Below are positions 15,959-26,522 of a stretch of 64,000 bases of DNA, in pieces. Each line of letters begins with the position of its first letter. Within the stretch, counting starts at the first letter, position 1. Below the pieces are notes generated by a model. It was not told the DNA's origin. It saw only the letters and a list, made by a program, of their open reading frames with translations, and made no database searches. The position numbers were made by a program, and so were the translations under genes. Source of the stretch: Pseudoalteromonas aliena SW19 (GTDB lineage: Bacteria > Pseudomonadota > Gammaproteobacteria > Enterobacterales > Alteromonadaceae); the NCBI RefSeq assembly GCF_014905615.1, contig NZ_AQGU01000020.1, positions 22,935 through 86,934 of the forward strand, written 5' to 3'.

Positions 15959-17347
15959 CTAAGATGACAATGTTCTTATTAAATTTTGGTAATCTTCTTT
16001 AATTTCGTGGCTTTCGTCACGTAGCGATTTGATCTTACGACAAGCGTGCAATACGGTCGTATGATCGCGTCCACCAAATGCATCACCAATCTCCGGTAAA
16101 CTGTGATTAGTTAATTCTTTAGACAGTGCCATAGCAACTTGTCGCGGTCTCGCTATAGAGCGACTGCGACGCTTAGACAACAGGTCTGATATACGAATTC
16201 GATAGTATTCAGCAACCGTACGTTGAATGTTATCTATGGTAACCAGTTTATCTTGCAAGGCAAGCAAATCACGCAGCGCTTCTTTTACAAAATCGATAGA
16301 AATTGGACGACCTGTAAAGTTAGCGTTAGCAATTACACGGTTAAGCGCGCCTTCTAATTCGCGTACATTTGAACGTAATTTTTTAGCGATAAAAAAAGCA
16401 ACTTCGTGAGGTAAGTTTATTTTACTCTGCTGGGCTTTTTTCATCAAAATAGCAACTCGCGTTTCGAGCTCTGGTGGCTCAATCGCGATAGTTAACCCCC
16501 AACCAAAACGTGATTTAAGACGATCTTCAACGCCTTCAATCTCTTTAGGATAACGGTCAGAGGTCAAGATAATTTGCTGGTTGCCTTCAAGTAAGGCATT
16601 AAAGGTATGAAAGAACTCTTCTTGAGAGCGTTCTTTGTTAGCAAAAAATTGAATATCATCAATCATTAATGCATCAACACTTCGGTAATAGCGCTTAAAC
16701 TCTTCAATCGCATTATTTTGTAGCGCTTTTACCATGTCTTGAACAAAGCGCTCTGAATGCATATAAACAATTTTAGCATCTGGCTTATTAGCCATTATGC
16801 CATTACCTACAGCATGCAATAAGTGAGTTTTACCTAAACCAGTACCACCGTATATAAATACAGGGTTAAAAGCAGAACCAGGATTATCTGCAACTTGTGT
16901 GGCCGCAGCTTTTGCTAATTGGTTTGATTTACCTTCAACAAAACTATCAAATGTGTAGTTTTCTTTAATATTAGATTTATAACCAGACTTAGGTGCAGGC
17001 TCAACCACCGGCTTTTGCTCTCGAGGCTGTTGCTTTGTTGAAGCCTGCGCACTTGGCGCTAGTTGAGTTTCTACAACAGGTGCAGCCTGCGCATTCAATA
17101 AAGGTTTACTTCCCACATCAAAACGCAGCTCTGGTGCTTCAACGCCACAGATCTCAACCAATAATTCGTTAATTCTATTTAGGTACTTTTCTCTCACCCA
17201 ATCAAGCACAAAGCGATTAGGTGCATAAATCGTCAAGGTATCTTCGGTACTTTCTGCTTGAAGTGGTCTTACCCACATACTGAACTGCTGCGAAGGCAAT
17301 TCATCTTGCAATACATATAAACAACTTTGCCAAACCGACAGATACAC
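15959..17347 (-). CDS. dnaA: Chromosomal replication initiator DnaA
   Basis: 462 aa. Domain I ([20 protein letters not shown]), a Gln/Pro/Lys-rich linker (domain II), AAA+ domain III with Walker [16 protein letters not shown] and Walker [11 protein letters not shown], and domain IV with the DnaA-box-reading helix [15 protein letters not shown]. The start is taken as GTG at 17347: GGGAG sits 7 nt upstream, and homology begins immediately after it. The longer reading from ATG 17389 adds 14 atypical residues and has no good ribosome-binding site. A perfect DnaA box at 17467-17475 upstream suggests autoregulation. Confidence 0.97.
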   Translation of the reverse strand: MYLSVWQSCLYVLQDELPSQQFSMWVRPLQAESTEDTLTIYAPNRFVLDWVREKYLNRINELLVEICGVEAPELRFDVGSKPLLNAQAAPVVETQLAPSAQASTKQQPREQKPVVEPAPKSGYKSNIKENYTFDSFVEGKSNQLAKAAATQVADNPGSAFNPVFIYGGTGLGKTHLLHAVGNGIMANKPDAKIVYMHSERFVQDMVKALQNNAIEEFKRYYRSVDALMIDDIQFFANKERSQEEFFHTFNALLEGNQQIILTSDRYPKEIEGVEDRLKSRFGWGLTIAIEPPELETRVAILMKKAQQSKINLPHEVAFFIAKKLRSNVRELEGALNRVIANANFTGRPISIDFVKEALRDLLALQDKLVTIDNIQRTVAEYYRIRISDLLSKRRSRSIARPRQVAMALSKELTNHSLPEIGDAFGGRDHTTVLHACRKIKSLRDESHEIKEDYQNLIRTLSS

Positions 17348-17755
17348 AGTTAAACTCCCAGAGATATAATTTTTATTCCCGCACATCATTAATGATTAAA
17401 AATCATGCATTTATTGCGTAAAAATAGCCAAATAAGTGGCCTAAGGCCGCGTATTATGAAGGCACTTTATCCACAAGTAAAAGATTGATTTTTATAAAAT
17501 TGTTGATATCGCTGTATAAAAACATTAACAGACTGATTTTAATGAGCTTTTATTTAAAAGCCTGAAGATAGATCATAACAAAATAACACGAAGATCGCGA
17601 ACCAATTTTACGATCCATTTTACTTTTCCCCCGCTTTTATTCACTTTCTATACAGGGGCTGTGGAAAACTTCTTATTTATGATGATCCTAGTTGATCATA
17701 ATTTTCGATCACCATTAATAGAGTAACTAACACTTAGTGTAGGGTGTAATTATGA
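17348..17755. promoter_or_regulatory. dnaA-rpmH intergenic control region with DnaA box and GATC cluster
   Basis: A gap of about 500 bp between divergent dnaA and rpmH. It contains a perfect DnaA box TTATCCACA at 17467-17475, a one-mismatch box (TTTTCCACA, minus strand) at 17660-17668, and at least six GATC sites between about 17571 and 17712. This layout fits DnaA autoregulation and Dam/SeqA control of dnaA transcription. No gene is seen in it. Confidence 0.75.
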
Positions 17756-17784
17756 TTGACTTTAAGTCACTTCATCTATAATAT
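17756..17784 (+). promoter_or_regulatory. Probable rpmH promoter
   Basis: TTGACT at 17756-17761 with TATAAT at 17777-17782 (15-bp spacing) or TAATAT at 17779-17784 (17-bp spacing), followed by a GC-rich start region about 80 bp before the rpmH ATG. This is consistent with a strong ribosomal-protein promoter. Confidence 0.65.
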
Positions 17785-17864
17785 CTCGCGCTCGCAATGG
17801 CACCTATGCCAGGATCGCGACCTGTATAGGATGTTTTAACTTTAACCGATCGGATGAGATTGTT

Positions 17865-17999
17865 ATGAAAAGAACTTTTCAACCTAGCGTTTTAAAACGC
17901 AAACGTGCACACGGCTTCCGTGCTCGCATGGCAACTGTAAATGGCCGTAAAGTATTAGCACGTCGCCGCGCTAAAGGCCGCAAAGTTCTTTCTGCTTAA
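17865..17999 (+). CDS. rpmH: 50S ribosomal protein L34
   Basis: 44 aa translated directly: it begins [20 protein letters not shown] and ends KGRKVLSA, the near-universal L34 sequence. It is a small, very basic protein of the large ribosomal subunit. It lies next to rnpA, the usual neighbour, with a 7-bp gap, and heads the rpmH-rnpA-yidD-yidC block. Confidence 0.98.
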
Positions 18000-18006
18000 T
18001 TTATAA

Positions 18007-18429
18007 GTGGAAGACTTTAGCTTTGGCAGGGAGTTACGTCTGTTAACTCCCTCGCATTACTCTCGCATATTTAATGAACCCGCTCGGGCTGCAACTCCTT
18101 TCTTTACTCTATTAGCTAAACCGAATGACCAAGATAAACCTAGGTTAGGTCTTACTGTTGCTAAAAAACGTGTAAAAAAGGCATGCCAACGAAACCGTAT
18201 TAAACGTCTCGCTCGCGAAAGTTTTCGTTTAAATCAACACAGCATCGATAATATTGATATTGTGCTTATGGTCAAAAATGGTATTGACGATCAGTCTAAT
18301 GAAGAATTAACCAAGCAACTTACTAAATTATGGCGAAAAATTAACGAACGCTGTAAACCAGGTGCACCTAAACCGCCACCTTTTAAGAAACGCCCTAACA
18401 AATCAGCTAAATCTAATAAACAAGCCTAA
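18007..18429 (+). CDS. rnpA: Ribonuclease P protein component
   Basis: 140 aa from GTG 18007. The RNase P motif KRVKKACQRNRIKRLARESF is intact. The N-terminus FGRELRLLTPSHYSRIFNEP and the basic, Pro/Lys-rich C-terminal tail fit marine gammaproteobacterial RnpA. It assists the RnpB ribozyme in 5' maturation of tRNA precursors. There is no strong ribosome-binding site before the GTG, so translation is probably coupled to rpmH. Confidence 0.94.
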   Translation: MEDFSFGRELRLLTPSHYSRIFNEPARAATPFFTLLAKPNDQDKPRLGLTVAKKRVKKACQRNRIKRLARESFRLNQHSIDNIDIVLMVKNGIDDQSNEELTKQLTKLWRKINERCKPGAPKPPPFKKRPNKSAKSNKQA

Positions 18430-18558
18430 TTGCAATAGAATTGCAGGGTTAATTAATGTATCTTTAGCTCACCTTTTAATCATGCATTTAAAATTTCTAA
18501 TTGAGTCTTTAAATACATGATATCTATCTCACTAAACTTAAGTAGGGGCATAAACATC

Positions 18559-18828
18559 ATGAGGTTACTTAAACCACTTGTTGCTTTACCAACTTTTTGT
18601 TTAGTGTTATTTATCCGCGGTTATCAAAAGTGGATTAGCCCGCTGTTAGGTCCGCATTGTCGTTTTAATCCAACCTGTTCTAGTTACGCTATTCAAGCAA
18701 TTAAATTGCATGGATCGGTAAAAGGGAGTTGGTTAGCTTTGAAGCGCATATTAAAATGCCATCCTTTACATTCAGGCGGAGATGACCCCGTCCCTGAAAA
18801 ATATATTAACCACCAACACGAGAAATAA
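18559..18828 (+). CDS. yidD: Membrane protein insertion efficiency factor YidD
   Basis: 89 aa from ATG 18559, with AGGGG upstream. It has the conserved core [20 protein letters not shown] followed by [13 protein letters not shown], and [18 protein letters not shown]. The three conserved cysteines and N-terminal amphipathic helix define YidD, a peripheral inner-membrane factor that helps YidC-dependent insertion. A start at 18517 would add 14 residues without support. It sits 8 bp before yidC. Confidence 0.95.
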   Translation: MRLLKPLVALPTFCLVLFIRGYQKWISPLLGPHCRFNPTCSSYAIQAIKLHGSVKGSWLALKRILKCHPLHSGGDDPVPEKYINHQHEK

Positions 18829-18836
18829 GAGCTGTT

Positions 18837-20471
18837 ATGGAATCGCAACGCACGTTTTTATTAATTGGCCTAATGCTAGTGTCGTTTTTATTGTTCCAAG
18901 AATGGGACAATGATTACAACAAGCCTAAAGTCGATCCAAGTGCCACAACACAAACACTAAAAGCAAATTCACCAGAGTCAGATGATTATATTCCTTCATC
19001 ATCAGATTCAGAATTACCTACTTCAGCAACTTTAGCTAAACGTTCAGTTATTGAAATTACAACTGACGTTTTTAAAGTTAAAATTGACACCAAAGGCGGT
19101 GACATTGTTGAAACAGACCTTCTTCAATACGAAGATACCAAAGGAAGTAACACGCCTTATATGTTGCTTGGTGAGTTTGATGGTAATCAATACTTTTCAC
19201 AAAGTGGCTTAATTGGTTTGAATGGCCCTGACGCATCAGCGAATGGCCGCCCTACTTACAGTACCGAACAAAAATCATATACCTTAACAGGTGATGAGCT
19301 TCGTGTTCCACTTCAGTTTACTGATAGTAATGGTGTTAACTTTACTAAAACCTATGTATTCAAAAAAGGTCAATACGATGTTGGTCTAGAATATAAAATT
19401 AACAACACCACCAGCGCACCGCTTCAAGTACAGCTATACACTCAAATTAAGCGCACAGTACAAGAAAAAGGCAGCATGGTTGATCAAAACTATTTAGGCG
19501 CTGCATACGGTACTGATGAAGAAAAATACGAAAAGTATAGCTTTTCAGATATGGCTGATAAAAACCTAAACAAAAACACCCAAGGTGGTTATGTTGCGTT
19601 TATCCAGCATTACTTTGTAAGTGCTTGGGTGCCAATGCAGGATCAATCAAATACACTTTATAGTTTAATTACAAAAAGTAATGCCGCTATTATTGGTGCT
19701 AAAGATGAAGCTGTTAATATTCAAGCAGGTAGTGAGCAAACACTAACTGCTATTTATTATATGGGTCCGAAAGAATCAGATATTCTTGAAGCGATTCACC
19801 CAGACCTAGATTTAACTGTAGATTACGGTTGGTTATTTTTTATCTCGCAGCCTTTATTTGTATTGCTAAAATGGTTACACAGCATTTTGGGTAACTGGGG
19901 TGTAGCTATTATTGCCATCACTATTATCGTTAAATCGTTAATGTATCCACTTACCAAAGCGCAATATACTTCGATGGCAAAAATGCGTGCCCTACAGCCT
20001 AAAATGGCAGCCCTTAAAGAAAAGTTTGGTGATGACCGTCAAAAGTTCGGCCAAGCAACTATGGAAATGTACAAAAAAGAAAAAGTGAACCCTATGGGTG
20101 GCTGTTTCCCTATTTTGCTACAAATGCCAATTTTCTTAGCCTTGTTCTACGTATTCTTAGAGTCTACTGAACTTCGCCATGCTGAATTTATTTTTTGGTT
20201 AACAGATCTTTCTGCGAAAGACCCATACTACGTACTACCCATCTTATTTGGTTTGAGTATGTTTGTGACGCAAAAACTACAACCTATGACGGTGACAGAT
20301 CCAATGCAGCAAAAAATGATGACCTTTATGCCGGTTATCTTCTCTGTATTTTTCTTATGGTTCCCATCGGGTTTGGTTCTTTACTGGTTAGTGTCTAACC
20401 TTATTTCTATCGTCCAGATGTTAATTATCTACCGTGGCATGGAAAAGAAAGGAATTAAAGTAAGAGGCTAA
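18837..20471 (+). CDS. yidC: Membrane protein insertase YidC
   Basis: 544 aa (E. coli 548). There is an N-terminal membrane anchor (RTFLLIGLMLVSFLLFQEW), a large periplasmic beta domain (about residues 60-345), then the Oxa1-type five-helix core with MAKMRALQPKMAALKEKFGD and the Met-rich segment NPMGGCFPILLQMPIFLALF. The C-terminal tail is basic. It inserts inner-membrane proteins with or without SecYEG. A hairpin terminator (20519-20546) follows. Confidence 0.98.
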   Translation: MESQRTFLLIGLMLVSFLLFQEWDNDYNKPKVDPSATTQTLKANSPESDDYIPSSSDSELPTSATLAKRSVIEITTDVFKVKIDTKGGDIVETDLLQYEDTKGSNTPYMLLGEFDGNQYFSQSGLIGLNGPDASANGRPTYSTEQKSYTLTGDELRVPLQFTDSNGVNFTKTYVFKKGQYDVGLEYKINNTTSAPLQVQLYTQIKRTVQEKGSMVDQNYLGAAYGTDEEKYEKYSFSDMADKNLNKNTQGGYVAFIQHYFVSAWVPMQDQSNTLYSLITKSNAAIIGAKDEAVNIQAGSEQTLTAIYYMGPKESDILEAIHPDLDLTVDYGWLFFISQPLFVLLKWLHSILGNWGVAIIAITIIVKSLMYPLTKAQYTSMAKMRALQPKMAALKEKFGDDRQKFGQATMEMYKKEKVNPMGGCFPILLQMPIFLALFYVFLESTELRHAEFIFWLTDLSAKDPYYVLPILFGLSMFVTQKLQPMTVTDPMQQKMMTFMPVIFSVFFLWFPSGLVLYWLVSNLISIVQMLIIYRGMEKKGIKVRG

Positions 20472-20518
20472 TTGCCTATACCCAGCCACATCAAGATGGT
20501 TTGGGTATATTACTCATA

Positions 20519-20546
20519 TAAAGGCGACTTCGGTCGCCTTTTTTAT
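20519..20546 (+). terminator. Terminator after yidC
   Basis: AAAGGCGAC TTCG GTCGCCTTTTTT: a stem with a stable TTCG tetraloop and a T-run, 48 bp after the yidC stop. Confidence 0.9.
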
Positions 20547-20635
20547 TGCCTGTTTTTCACCAGAGTATTCGCGAGTGTTTATTTCATAGGTTACAATACC
20601 GCCATAAAGTTACTCATCGTTGGCAAATTAATAGC

Positions 20636-22000
20636 ATGATCAATCAAGATACAATTGCAGCACAAGCAACTGCCCCCGGACGTGGTGGTGTTGGTATTAT
20701 TCGCGTTTCAGGTAGCCTTGCTAAAAGTGTTGCCGAAAAAGTGGTAGGTAAAATACCTAAAGTTCGCTACGCCGATTATGTGCCATTTAAAAGCCTTACT
20801 GGCAAACAGCTTGATCAAGGTATTGCCATTTACTTTGCAGGCCCTAACTCATTTACTGGCGAAGACGTACTTGAGTTACAAGGCCACGGCGGTCCTGTAG
20901 TACTGGATATGTTACTTAAAGAAATTAGTAAAATAGACGGCGTTCGTTTAGCAAAGCCAGGTGAGTTTTCTGAGCGTGCATTTATGAACGACAAGCTTGA
21001 TTTAACACAAGCAGAAGCTATCGCCGACTTAATTAATGCTACAAGTGAGCAAGCCGCTAAAAGCGCCCTACAGTCGCTGCAAGGTGAATTTTCTAAGCAC
21101 ATAGAAACACTGGTAGAAAAAGTAATTCACTTACGTATGTACGTAGAAGCGGCAATTGATTTTCCTGATGAAGAAATTGATTTTTTATCTGACGGTAAAG
21201 TATCTGGTGATTTAGATGCCATTATAAATCAGCTCAATACCGTAACCAATCAAGCTAAACAAGGCAGCATCATGCGCGAAGGTATGCGTGTTGTAATTGC
21301 AGGTCGCCCTAATGCGGGTAAATCAAGCCTACTCAATGCCCTAGCTGGTCGTGAAGCCGCAATCGTAACAGAAATAGCCGGTACCACTCGCGACGTACTA
21401 CGAGAGCATATACATATAGATGGTATGCCACTGCATATTATAGATACCGCAGGCCTACGCGAAAGCCCCGATCGCGTAGAGCAAATAGGTATTGAACGTG
21501 CTTGGGATGAAATAAACCAAGCCGATCGGGTTTTATTTATGCTTGATGGCACAGATACGATAGATACTGACCCACACAAAATTTGGCCTGAATTTATGGC
21601 AAAATTACCAGAAGGTATGGGCGTTACGGTCATCAGAAATAAAGCTGATTTGTCGGGCGATATAGTCGGTATGGAGCAAGAGCAACAATACCCGGTCATC
21701 AGCTTAAGTGCCAAAAATGCTGACGGTATTGAACTCGTTCGCGAGCATTTAAAGGCCTGTATAGGTTTTCAGGGCGCGACTGAAGGTGGCTTTATGGCGC
21801 GCCGCCGTCATCTAGATGCACTAGAAAGTGCTGCGTATCATTTAGATACAGGTAAAACGCAATTAGAAATGCACATTGCCGGTGAAATACTGGCTGAAGA
21901 ACTGCGTTTAACACAGCAGTATTTAAACGAAATTACAGGTGAATTTACCTCAGACGACCTACTTGGCAAAATATTTAGCTCGTTTTGTATTGGTAAATAA
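20636..22000 (+). CDS. mnmE: tRNA uridine-5-carboxymethylaminomethyl modification GTPase MnmE
   Basis: 454 aa, same size as E. coli MnmE. It starts [20 protein letters not shown], a formyl-THF-binding N-domain. The G domain has G1 [15 protein letters not shown]2/G3 [14 protein letters not shown] and DTAGLRES, and NKAD; the extreme C-terminus is FCIGK, the family's catalytic Cys motif. With MnmG it modifies wobble U34. ATG 20636 matches the conserved N-terminus; the reading from 20546 has 30 unrelated residues overlapping the terminator. Confidence 0.97.
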   Translation: MINQDTIAAQATAPGRGGVGIIRVSGSLAKSVAEKVVGKIPKVRYADYVPFKSLTGKQLDQGIAIYFAGPNSFTGEDVLELQGHGGPVVLDMLLKEISKIDGVRLAKPGEFSERAFMNDKLDLTQAEAIADLINATSEQAAKSALQSLQGEFSKHIETLVEKVIHLRMYVEAAIDFPDEEIDFLSDGKVSGDLDAIINQLNTVTNQAKQGSIMREGMRVVIAGRPNAGKSSLLNALAGREAAIVTEIAGTTRDVLREHIHIDGMPLHIIDTAGLRESPDRVEQIGIERAWDEINQADRVLFMLDGTDTIDTDPHKIWPEFMAKLPEGMGVTVIRNKADLSGDIVGMEQEQQYPVISLSAKNADGIELVREHLKACIGFQGATEGGFMARRRHLDALESAAYHLDTGKTQLEMHIAGEILAEELRLTQQYLNEITGEFTSDDLLGKIFSSFCIGK

Positions 22001-22029
22001 ACACCTTATTACAAACATATTCTTATTAT

Positions 22030-22054
22030 AAAGAGCACTCAGGTGCTCTTTTTT
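22030..22054 (+). terminator. Terminator after mnmE
   Basis: AAGAGCAC TCAG GTGCTCTTTTTT, a stem and T-run 30 bp after the mnmE stop. Confidence 0.88.
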
Positions 22055-22439
22055 ATATAAAAAATTCTGCTCTAAAATATGCTATTTATTGGTCTAATAA
22101 CTGAGAATTACTGCCAATAAAATAATATTCAAAGTTACCTTTATAACAGCCAAGAGAGGTCAGATTACGTAGATTAAACAACAAGAGGTACACACTTTGG
22201 AGGCATTATTAGCGAAACTTGCACCTATAATTAATACATAATCGATACATTTTTCAAACCAGAACACGCTTTTAAAGCATTATGCTTCATGCAAAAAATA
22301 GTTATAAATTGCCTTTTTATACTAACTTTAGTTAGCCAAAACACTCTGTAACATACCTCACACACATAAAAATGATGTTTTTTACTCAATTAAAAAGCTA
22401 AAAAACATAGGTTAATAGTGTAAAAAGCTTACTTTTGAC

Positions 22440-23100
22440 ACTATATGATTTGATGATCACTATCATTATTTAAATAAAACAACTCAACAGTTAAGCCCAC
22501 TAAACCTTTGATCTACTAATTCACCAACTAAATTTTTTTAAATAACGGATCTAAATCTATATTAAATTAAAAATATCCAGATCACTTATCCACAAAGCCA
22601 GCTTTTTTGCTCAAATAAATACCAAAACAAGGTAAATCAGCCGCAAAAAACTCGCGATCAATTAAAATTTACCTGTTTATAAGCTTATTTTTTATTAATT
22701 TCATTAGATCTGCTCTATTAGATCATTTTTTAAAATTATTTTTGATCTGTATTTGAGGTTATCAACAGGCTTTATATCCACATTATGATCAACATGTATT
22801 TTAGATCGAAAAATTTGCAATTCAGTTTTTGACTAATAAGTAATATCAATAGCTTAGCGAATATAAAACAACCTAAAAATCACTTTAAACATAGCTTCCC
22901 CCAACCTTATCAACAACTTGATAAGAAGATTACATTTAAAGATAATTTGTTAATCTATTAATTATCAATAAGTTAAAGGCTCTCTAAAAAAGCAGTGTAA
23001 AATTACTACAAAAATAGTTATACAAAATAGCACTCTTAACTTTACTGTTATACTCACTCAGTTATCATAGGCAACAATTAAAACTAATGTGATCACTAAT
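22440..23100. promoter_or_regulatory. GATC/DnaA-box cluster between mnmE and mioC
   Basis: The 1.1-kb gap 22001-23104 has no gene. Its right two thirds carry at least 11 GATC sites (22455, 22510, 22548, 22580, 22656, 22707, 22721, 22744, 22787, 22804, 23091). There is a perfect DnaA box TTATCCACA at 22586-22594, a one-mismatch box ATATCCACA at 22774-22782, and TTATCAACA at 22759-22767 and 22907-22915. It is very AT-rich. It may be an accessory part of the origin or a Dam/SeqA- and DnaA-responsive control region for mioC. Confidence 0.65.
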
Positions 23101-23104
23101 ATTC

Positions 23105-23554
23105 ATGAGTTCAGTAAATCTTATTGTTGGCAGCCAAATGGGATCAGCCGAGTATGTTGCAGAGCAATTAAACGATGAACTTAATAATCGAGGTATTACG
23201 AGTCAACTGCATGATCAACCTGAGTTTAATAATATTGATCAGCAAAATACTATTTGGCTAATCTGTACATCAACGTATGGTGCGGGTGATTACCCTGAAA
23301 ACCTTATTAGTTTTGTGGAAGATCTGACACAAGTAAATGATTTATCTCATTTAAAATATTCAGTAATCGCTTTGGGCGACACCAGTTATGACACTTATAA
23401 CCTTGCTGGACGTAATATAGATGCATTATTAACTCAAAAAGGGGCTATGAAAGTAGCAGAGCGTTTAGAGCTTAATATTCTTGATGAACCACTACCAGAA
23501 GATACTGCATTAGCATGGATAGACTCTTGGATAGCTCAAACAGGCTTAAAATAG
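23105..23554 (+). CDS. mioC: Flavodoxin-like protein MioC
   Basis: 149 aa (E. coli MioC is 147). It has the FMN-binding N-terminal loop LIVGSQMGSAEYVAEQL and the second flavodoxin loop TSTYGAGDYPENLISF, plus ALGDTSYDTYNLAGRNID. It is a single-domain cytosolic flavodoxin, a family linked to biotin synthase electron supply. It sits next to the origin as in enterobacteria, flanked on both sides by DnaA-box/GATC-rich DNA, and is transcribed toward the candidate oriC. Confidence 0.92.
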   Translation: MSSVNLIVGSQMGSAEYVAEQLNDELNNRGITSQLHDQPEFNNIDQQNTIWLICTSTYGAGDYPENLISFVEDLTQVNDLSHLKYSVIALGDTSYDTYNLAGRNIDALLTQKGAMKVAERLELNILDEPLPEDTALAWIDSWIAQTGLK

Positions 23555-23557
23555 ATA

Positions 23558-23976
23558 GATCAAGTGAAAAGTTATATATAAAGTTACCCACAATTTACTA
23601 ATAATTTAATAGATTTTGTGGATAAAGATTGAATAAACTGCTTTTTAAAGCATGCTTATCCATTGGATAAGATCTAACTGATTCAGCCCTGTGCATAAAG
23701 TGCCTTTTTGATCAGAGCTTATTTGCTGGATGATCCGATCATATTAACACCTTTAGATCCGATCTAATTTCATGTTTTAAATGAAGATCTAAACCTTATC
23801 AACAGAAAAGCCGATCAGTAGTAGTAATAGTAATTAAAGATCTCTTTAAAAGATCCTTTATATTATTAGAGATCACATACTTAGATCTTGCCCACTGTTT
23901 AATCATTTATTTTCTGCTAATTTCTAGGTAGAATACGCTCCCTTTTGAAGTTTACCGGTTTGATTTAAGTAGGATC
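23558..23976. other. Candidate origin of replication oriC
   Basis: About 420 bp between mioC and mnmG, the conserved gammaproteobacterial oriC site. It has 14 GATC sites (23558, 23671, 23710, 23732, 23737, 23756, 23761, 23786, 23813, 23839, 23852, 23871, 23884, 23973), far above random expectation. DnaA boxes: perfect TTATCCACA on the minus strand 23617-23625, consensus TTATGCACA on the minus strand 23690-23698, TTACCCACA 23584-23592, TTATCAACA 23796-23804, and the weak inverted pair TTATCC-ATT-GGATAA at 23656-23670. At the mnmG side, GATCTCTTTAAAA and GATCCTTTATATT resemble the AT-rich 13-mers of the unwinding element. Confidence 0.88.
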
Positions 23977-23982
23977 CCATTA

Positions 23983-25872
23983 ATGATTTTTCACGAAAAT
24001 TTTGACGTTATCGTAGTAGGTGGTGGACATGCTGGCACTGAAGCCGCATTAGCAGCTGCCCGAATGGGGATGAATACCCTGCTACTGACTCACAATATGG
24101 ATACCCTTGGTCAAATGTCTTGTAATCCAGCAATTGGTGGGATAGGCAAAGGTCATTTGGTAAAAGAAATTGACGCGCTTGGTGGTGCAATGGCACAAGC
24201 TATTGACAAAGGCGGGATCCAATTTCGTACACTGAATTCTTCAAAAGGACCTGCTGTTCGTGCAACTCGAGCACAAGCAGATCGCGCTTTGTACAAAGCG
24301 GCAATTCAAACAACATTACAAAACCAAGATAACCTTAAAATTTTTCAACAATCATGTGATGATCTTATTGTTGAAAACGATCGTGTCACTGGCGTAGTAA
24401 CTCAAATGGGTTTACGTTTTAGTGCACCGAGTGTGGTGCTAACCGTAGGTACTTTTTTAGGTGGCCAAATACACATAGGTTTAGAAAATTACAAAGGTGG
24501 CCGTGCTGGCGATCCTCCATCAATTGCATTGGCTGAACGTTTACGCGAGCATCCTTTTAGAGTGGATCGTTTAAAAACAGGTACACCGCCGCGTATTGAT
24601 GCCCGTACTGTTGATTTTACAAAAATGGAAGCACAGCCTGGTGATACACCAACACCTGTATTTTCATTTATGGGTAAACAATCAGATCACCCACAACAAA
24701 TACCGTGTTACATCACTTACACAAACGAAAAAACACATGATGTAATTCGTAAAAATTTACATCGTTCACCAATGTACTCAGGTGTTATTGAAGGGATTGG
24801 TCCGCGCTATTGCCCATCAATTGAAGATAAAATTGTTCGTTTTGCAGATAAAGACAAACATCAAATTTTTGTTGAGCCAGAAGGCTTAACCTCTTATGAG
24901 CTATACCCTAACGGTATTTCAACAAGTTTACCGTTTGACGTGCAATTAGAAATAGTGCAATCAATTACAGGTTTTGAAAACGCACATATTTGTCGTCCTG
25001 GTTACGCTATTGAATACGATTACTTTGATCCACGTGATTTAAAACAGTCTTTAGAAACTAAATTTATTGAAGGCTTATTTTTTGCGGGTCAAATTAACGG
25101 TACTACCGGCTATGAAGAAGCCGGTGCACAAGGTTTAATTGCAGGTATGAATGCGGCGCTAAAAGTGCAAGGTAAAGATTCTTGGACTCCACGCCGTGAT
25201 GAAGCTTACGTGGGTGTTTTAATCGACGATTTGGCAACACTGGGTACGAAAGAACCGTACCGTATGTTTACAAGCCGTGCCGAATACCGTTTATTACTTC
25301 GTGAAGATAATGCTGATATTCGTTTAACTGAAAAAGGCCGTGAGCTAGGACTTGTTAATGACGAACGCTGGCAGGCTTTTAATGAAAAAATAGAAGTGAT
25401 CGAAAAAGAGAAACAGCGTATTAAAGATACATGGATCCACAAAGATCATAATGTTATTGATCAAGTTAATGCATTACTAAAAACACCGCTTACTCGTGAA
25501 GCTAGTTTAGAAGAATTACTTCGCCGTCCTGAGATTCGCTATAACGATCTTATGGCTATTGATGGATTAGGATCTGAATTTACAAACAAAGCCGCACTTG
25601 AACAAGTTGAGATCCATACTAAGTACGCCGGTTACATTGCGCGTCAACAAGATGAGATCAATAAACAACTTCGTCATGAGCAAACAATTTTACCAAAAGA
25701 GTTTGATTATAAAACCGTATCTGGTTTATCAAATGAGGTAGTTGCAAAGCTTGTTGAGTCGCGTCCTGACACTATTGGTCAAGCATCGCGTATTTCTGGT
25801 ATCACCCCAGCGGCGATTTCGCTATTATTAGTGTATCTGAAGAAGCAAGGCTTATTACGCAAATCTGCGTAA
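23983..25872 (+). CDS. mnmG: tRNA uridine-5-carboxymethylaminomethyl modification enzyme MnmG (GidA)
   Basis: 629 aa, identical in length to E. coli MnmG. FAD-binding [17 protein letters not shown] lies near the N-terminus; the signature [20 protein letters not shown], the motif [12 protein letters not shown] and the late [18 protein letters not shown] are all present. It partners MnmE in making cmnm5U34. A GATC at 23973 lies just before the start. rsmG follows 15 bp downstream. Confidence 0.98.
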   Translation: MIFHENFDVIVVGGGHAGTEAALAAARMGMNTLLLTHNMDTLGQMSCNPAIGGIGKGHLVKEIDALGGAMAQAIDKGGIQFRTLNSSKGPAVRATRAQADRALYKAAIQTTLQNQDNLKIFQQSCDDLIVENDRVTGVVTQMGLRFSAPSVVLTVGTFLGGQIHIGLENYKGGRAGDPPSIALAERLREHPFRVDRLKTGTPPRIDARTVDFTKMEAQPGDTPTPVFSFMGKQSDHPQQIPCYITYTNEKTHDVIRKNLHRSPMYSGVIEGIGPRYCPSIEDKIVRFADKDKHQIFVEPEGLTSYELYPNGISTSLPFDVQLEIVQSITGFENAHICRPGYAIEYDYFDPRDLKQSLETKFIEGLFFAGQINGTTGYEEAGAQGLIAGMNAALKVQGKDSWTPRRDEAYVGVLIDDLATLGTKEPYRMFTSRAEYRLLLREDNADIRLTEKGRELGLVNDERWQAFNEKIEVIEKEKQRIKDTWIHKDHNVIDQVNALLKTPLTREASLEELLRRPEIRYNDLMAIDGLGSEFTNKAALEQVEIHTKYAGYIARQQDEINKQLRHEQTILPKEFDYKTVSGLSNEVVAKLVESRPDTIGQASRISGITPAAISLLLVYLKKQGLLRKSA

Positions 25873-25887
25873 CAGTAAGGGTACATA

Positions 25888-26508
25888 GTGTTACAGCAAC
25901 AATTAACTACATTGTTAGCGCAAACTGATATTGCGCTAACAGAAAAACAACAGCAACAGCTAGTTCGTTACGTCGAGTTACTGAATAAGTGGAACAAAGC
26001 TTATAATTTAACCTCAGTACGCTTACCAGAAGAAATGATGATTAAGCATATTATGGATAGCTTAGTTGTTGCGCCTCATTTACCCGGTCATCATTATATT
26101 GATGTTGGAACAGGACCTGGTTTACCGGGTATCGTATTAGCGATTGCATTACCGGATACACATTTTGTGTTATTAGATAGCTTGGGCAAACGTGTACGAT
26201 TTTTAATGCATGTTAAACATGAACTTGGACTCGATAACGTCACCCCTGTGCAGTCAAGAGTTGAAGAATATCAACCAAGTGTTAAATTAGATGGCGTACT
26301 CAGTCGTGCATTTGCTTCATTACAAGATATGGTTGACTGGTGTTCGCACTTAATTGATCATTCTGGTAAATTTATAGCCCTTAAGGGTGTATTCCCTAGC
26401 GAAGAGCTAGAGTCATTACCCGCTGGCGTTAAGTTTGAGCAAAAAATTGCATTAGAAGTACCTAAGTTAGATGCACAACGACATTTAATTATTCTTTCTA
26501 AAGACTAG
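25888..26508 (+). CDS. rsmG: 16S rRNA (guanine-527-N7)-methyltransferase RsmG (GidB)
   Basis: 206 aa (E. coli 207) from GTG 25888, with AAGGG upstream. The SAM-binding loop [18 protein letters not shown], the N-terminal [12 protein letters not shown] and the later [13 protein letters not shown] are typical. It methylates N7 of G527 in 16S rRNA. It lies between mnmG and parA in one co-directional block. Confidence 0.97.
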   Translation: MLQQQLTTLLAQTDIALTEKQQQQLVRYVELLNKWNKAYNLTSVRLPEEMMIKHIMDSLVVAPHLPGHHYIDVGTGPGLPGIVLAIALPDTHFVLLDSLGKRVRFLMHVKHELGLDNVTPVQSRVEEYQPSVKLDGVLSRAFASLQDMVDWCSHLIDHSGKFIALKGVFPSEELESLPAGVKFEQKIALEVPKLDAQRHLIILSKD

Positions 26509-26522
26509 GGATCAGAGACACC

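Noticed and set aside
21250..21714. 154-codon minus-strand frame inside mnmE
   Set aside because: A shadow of the mnmE GTPase domain; no independent motif or start signal.
23656..23670. TTATCCATTGGATAA as two strong DnaA boxes
   Set aside because: Each half matches only the first six bases of the box; kept only as a weak inverted pair within oriC, not as full boxes.
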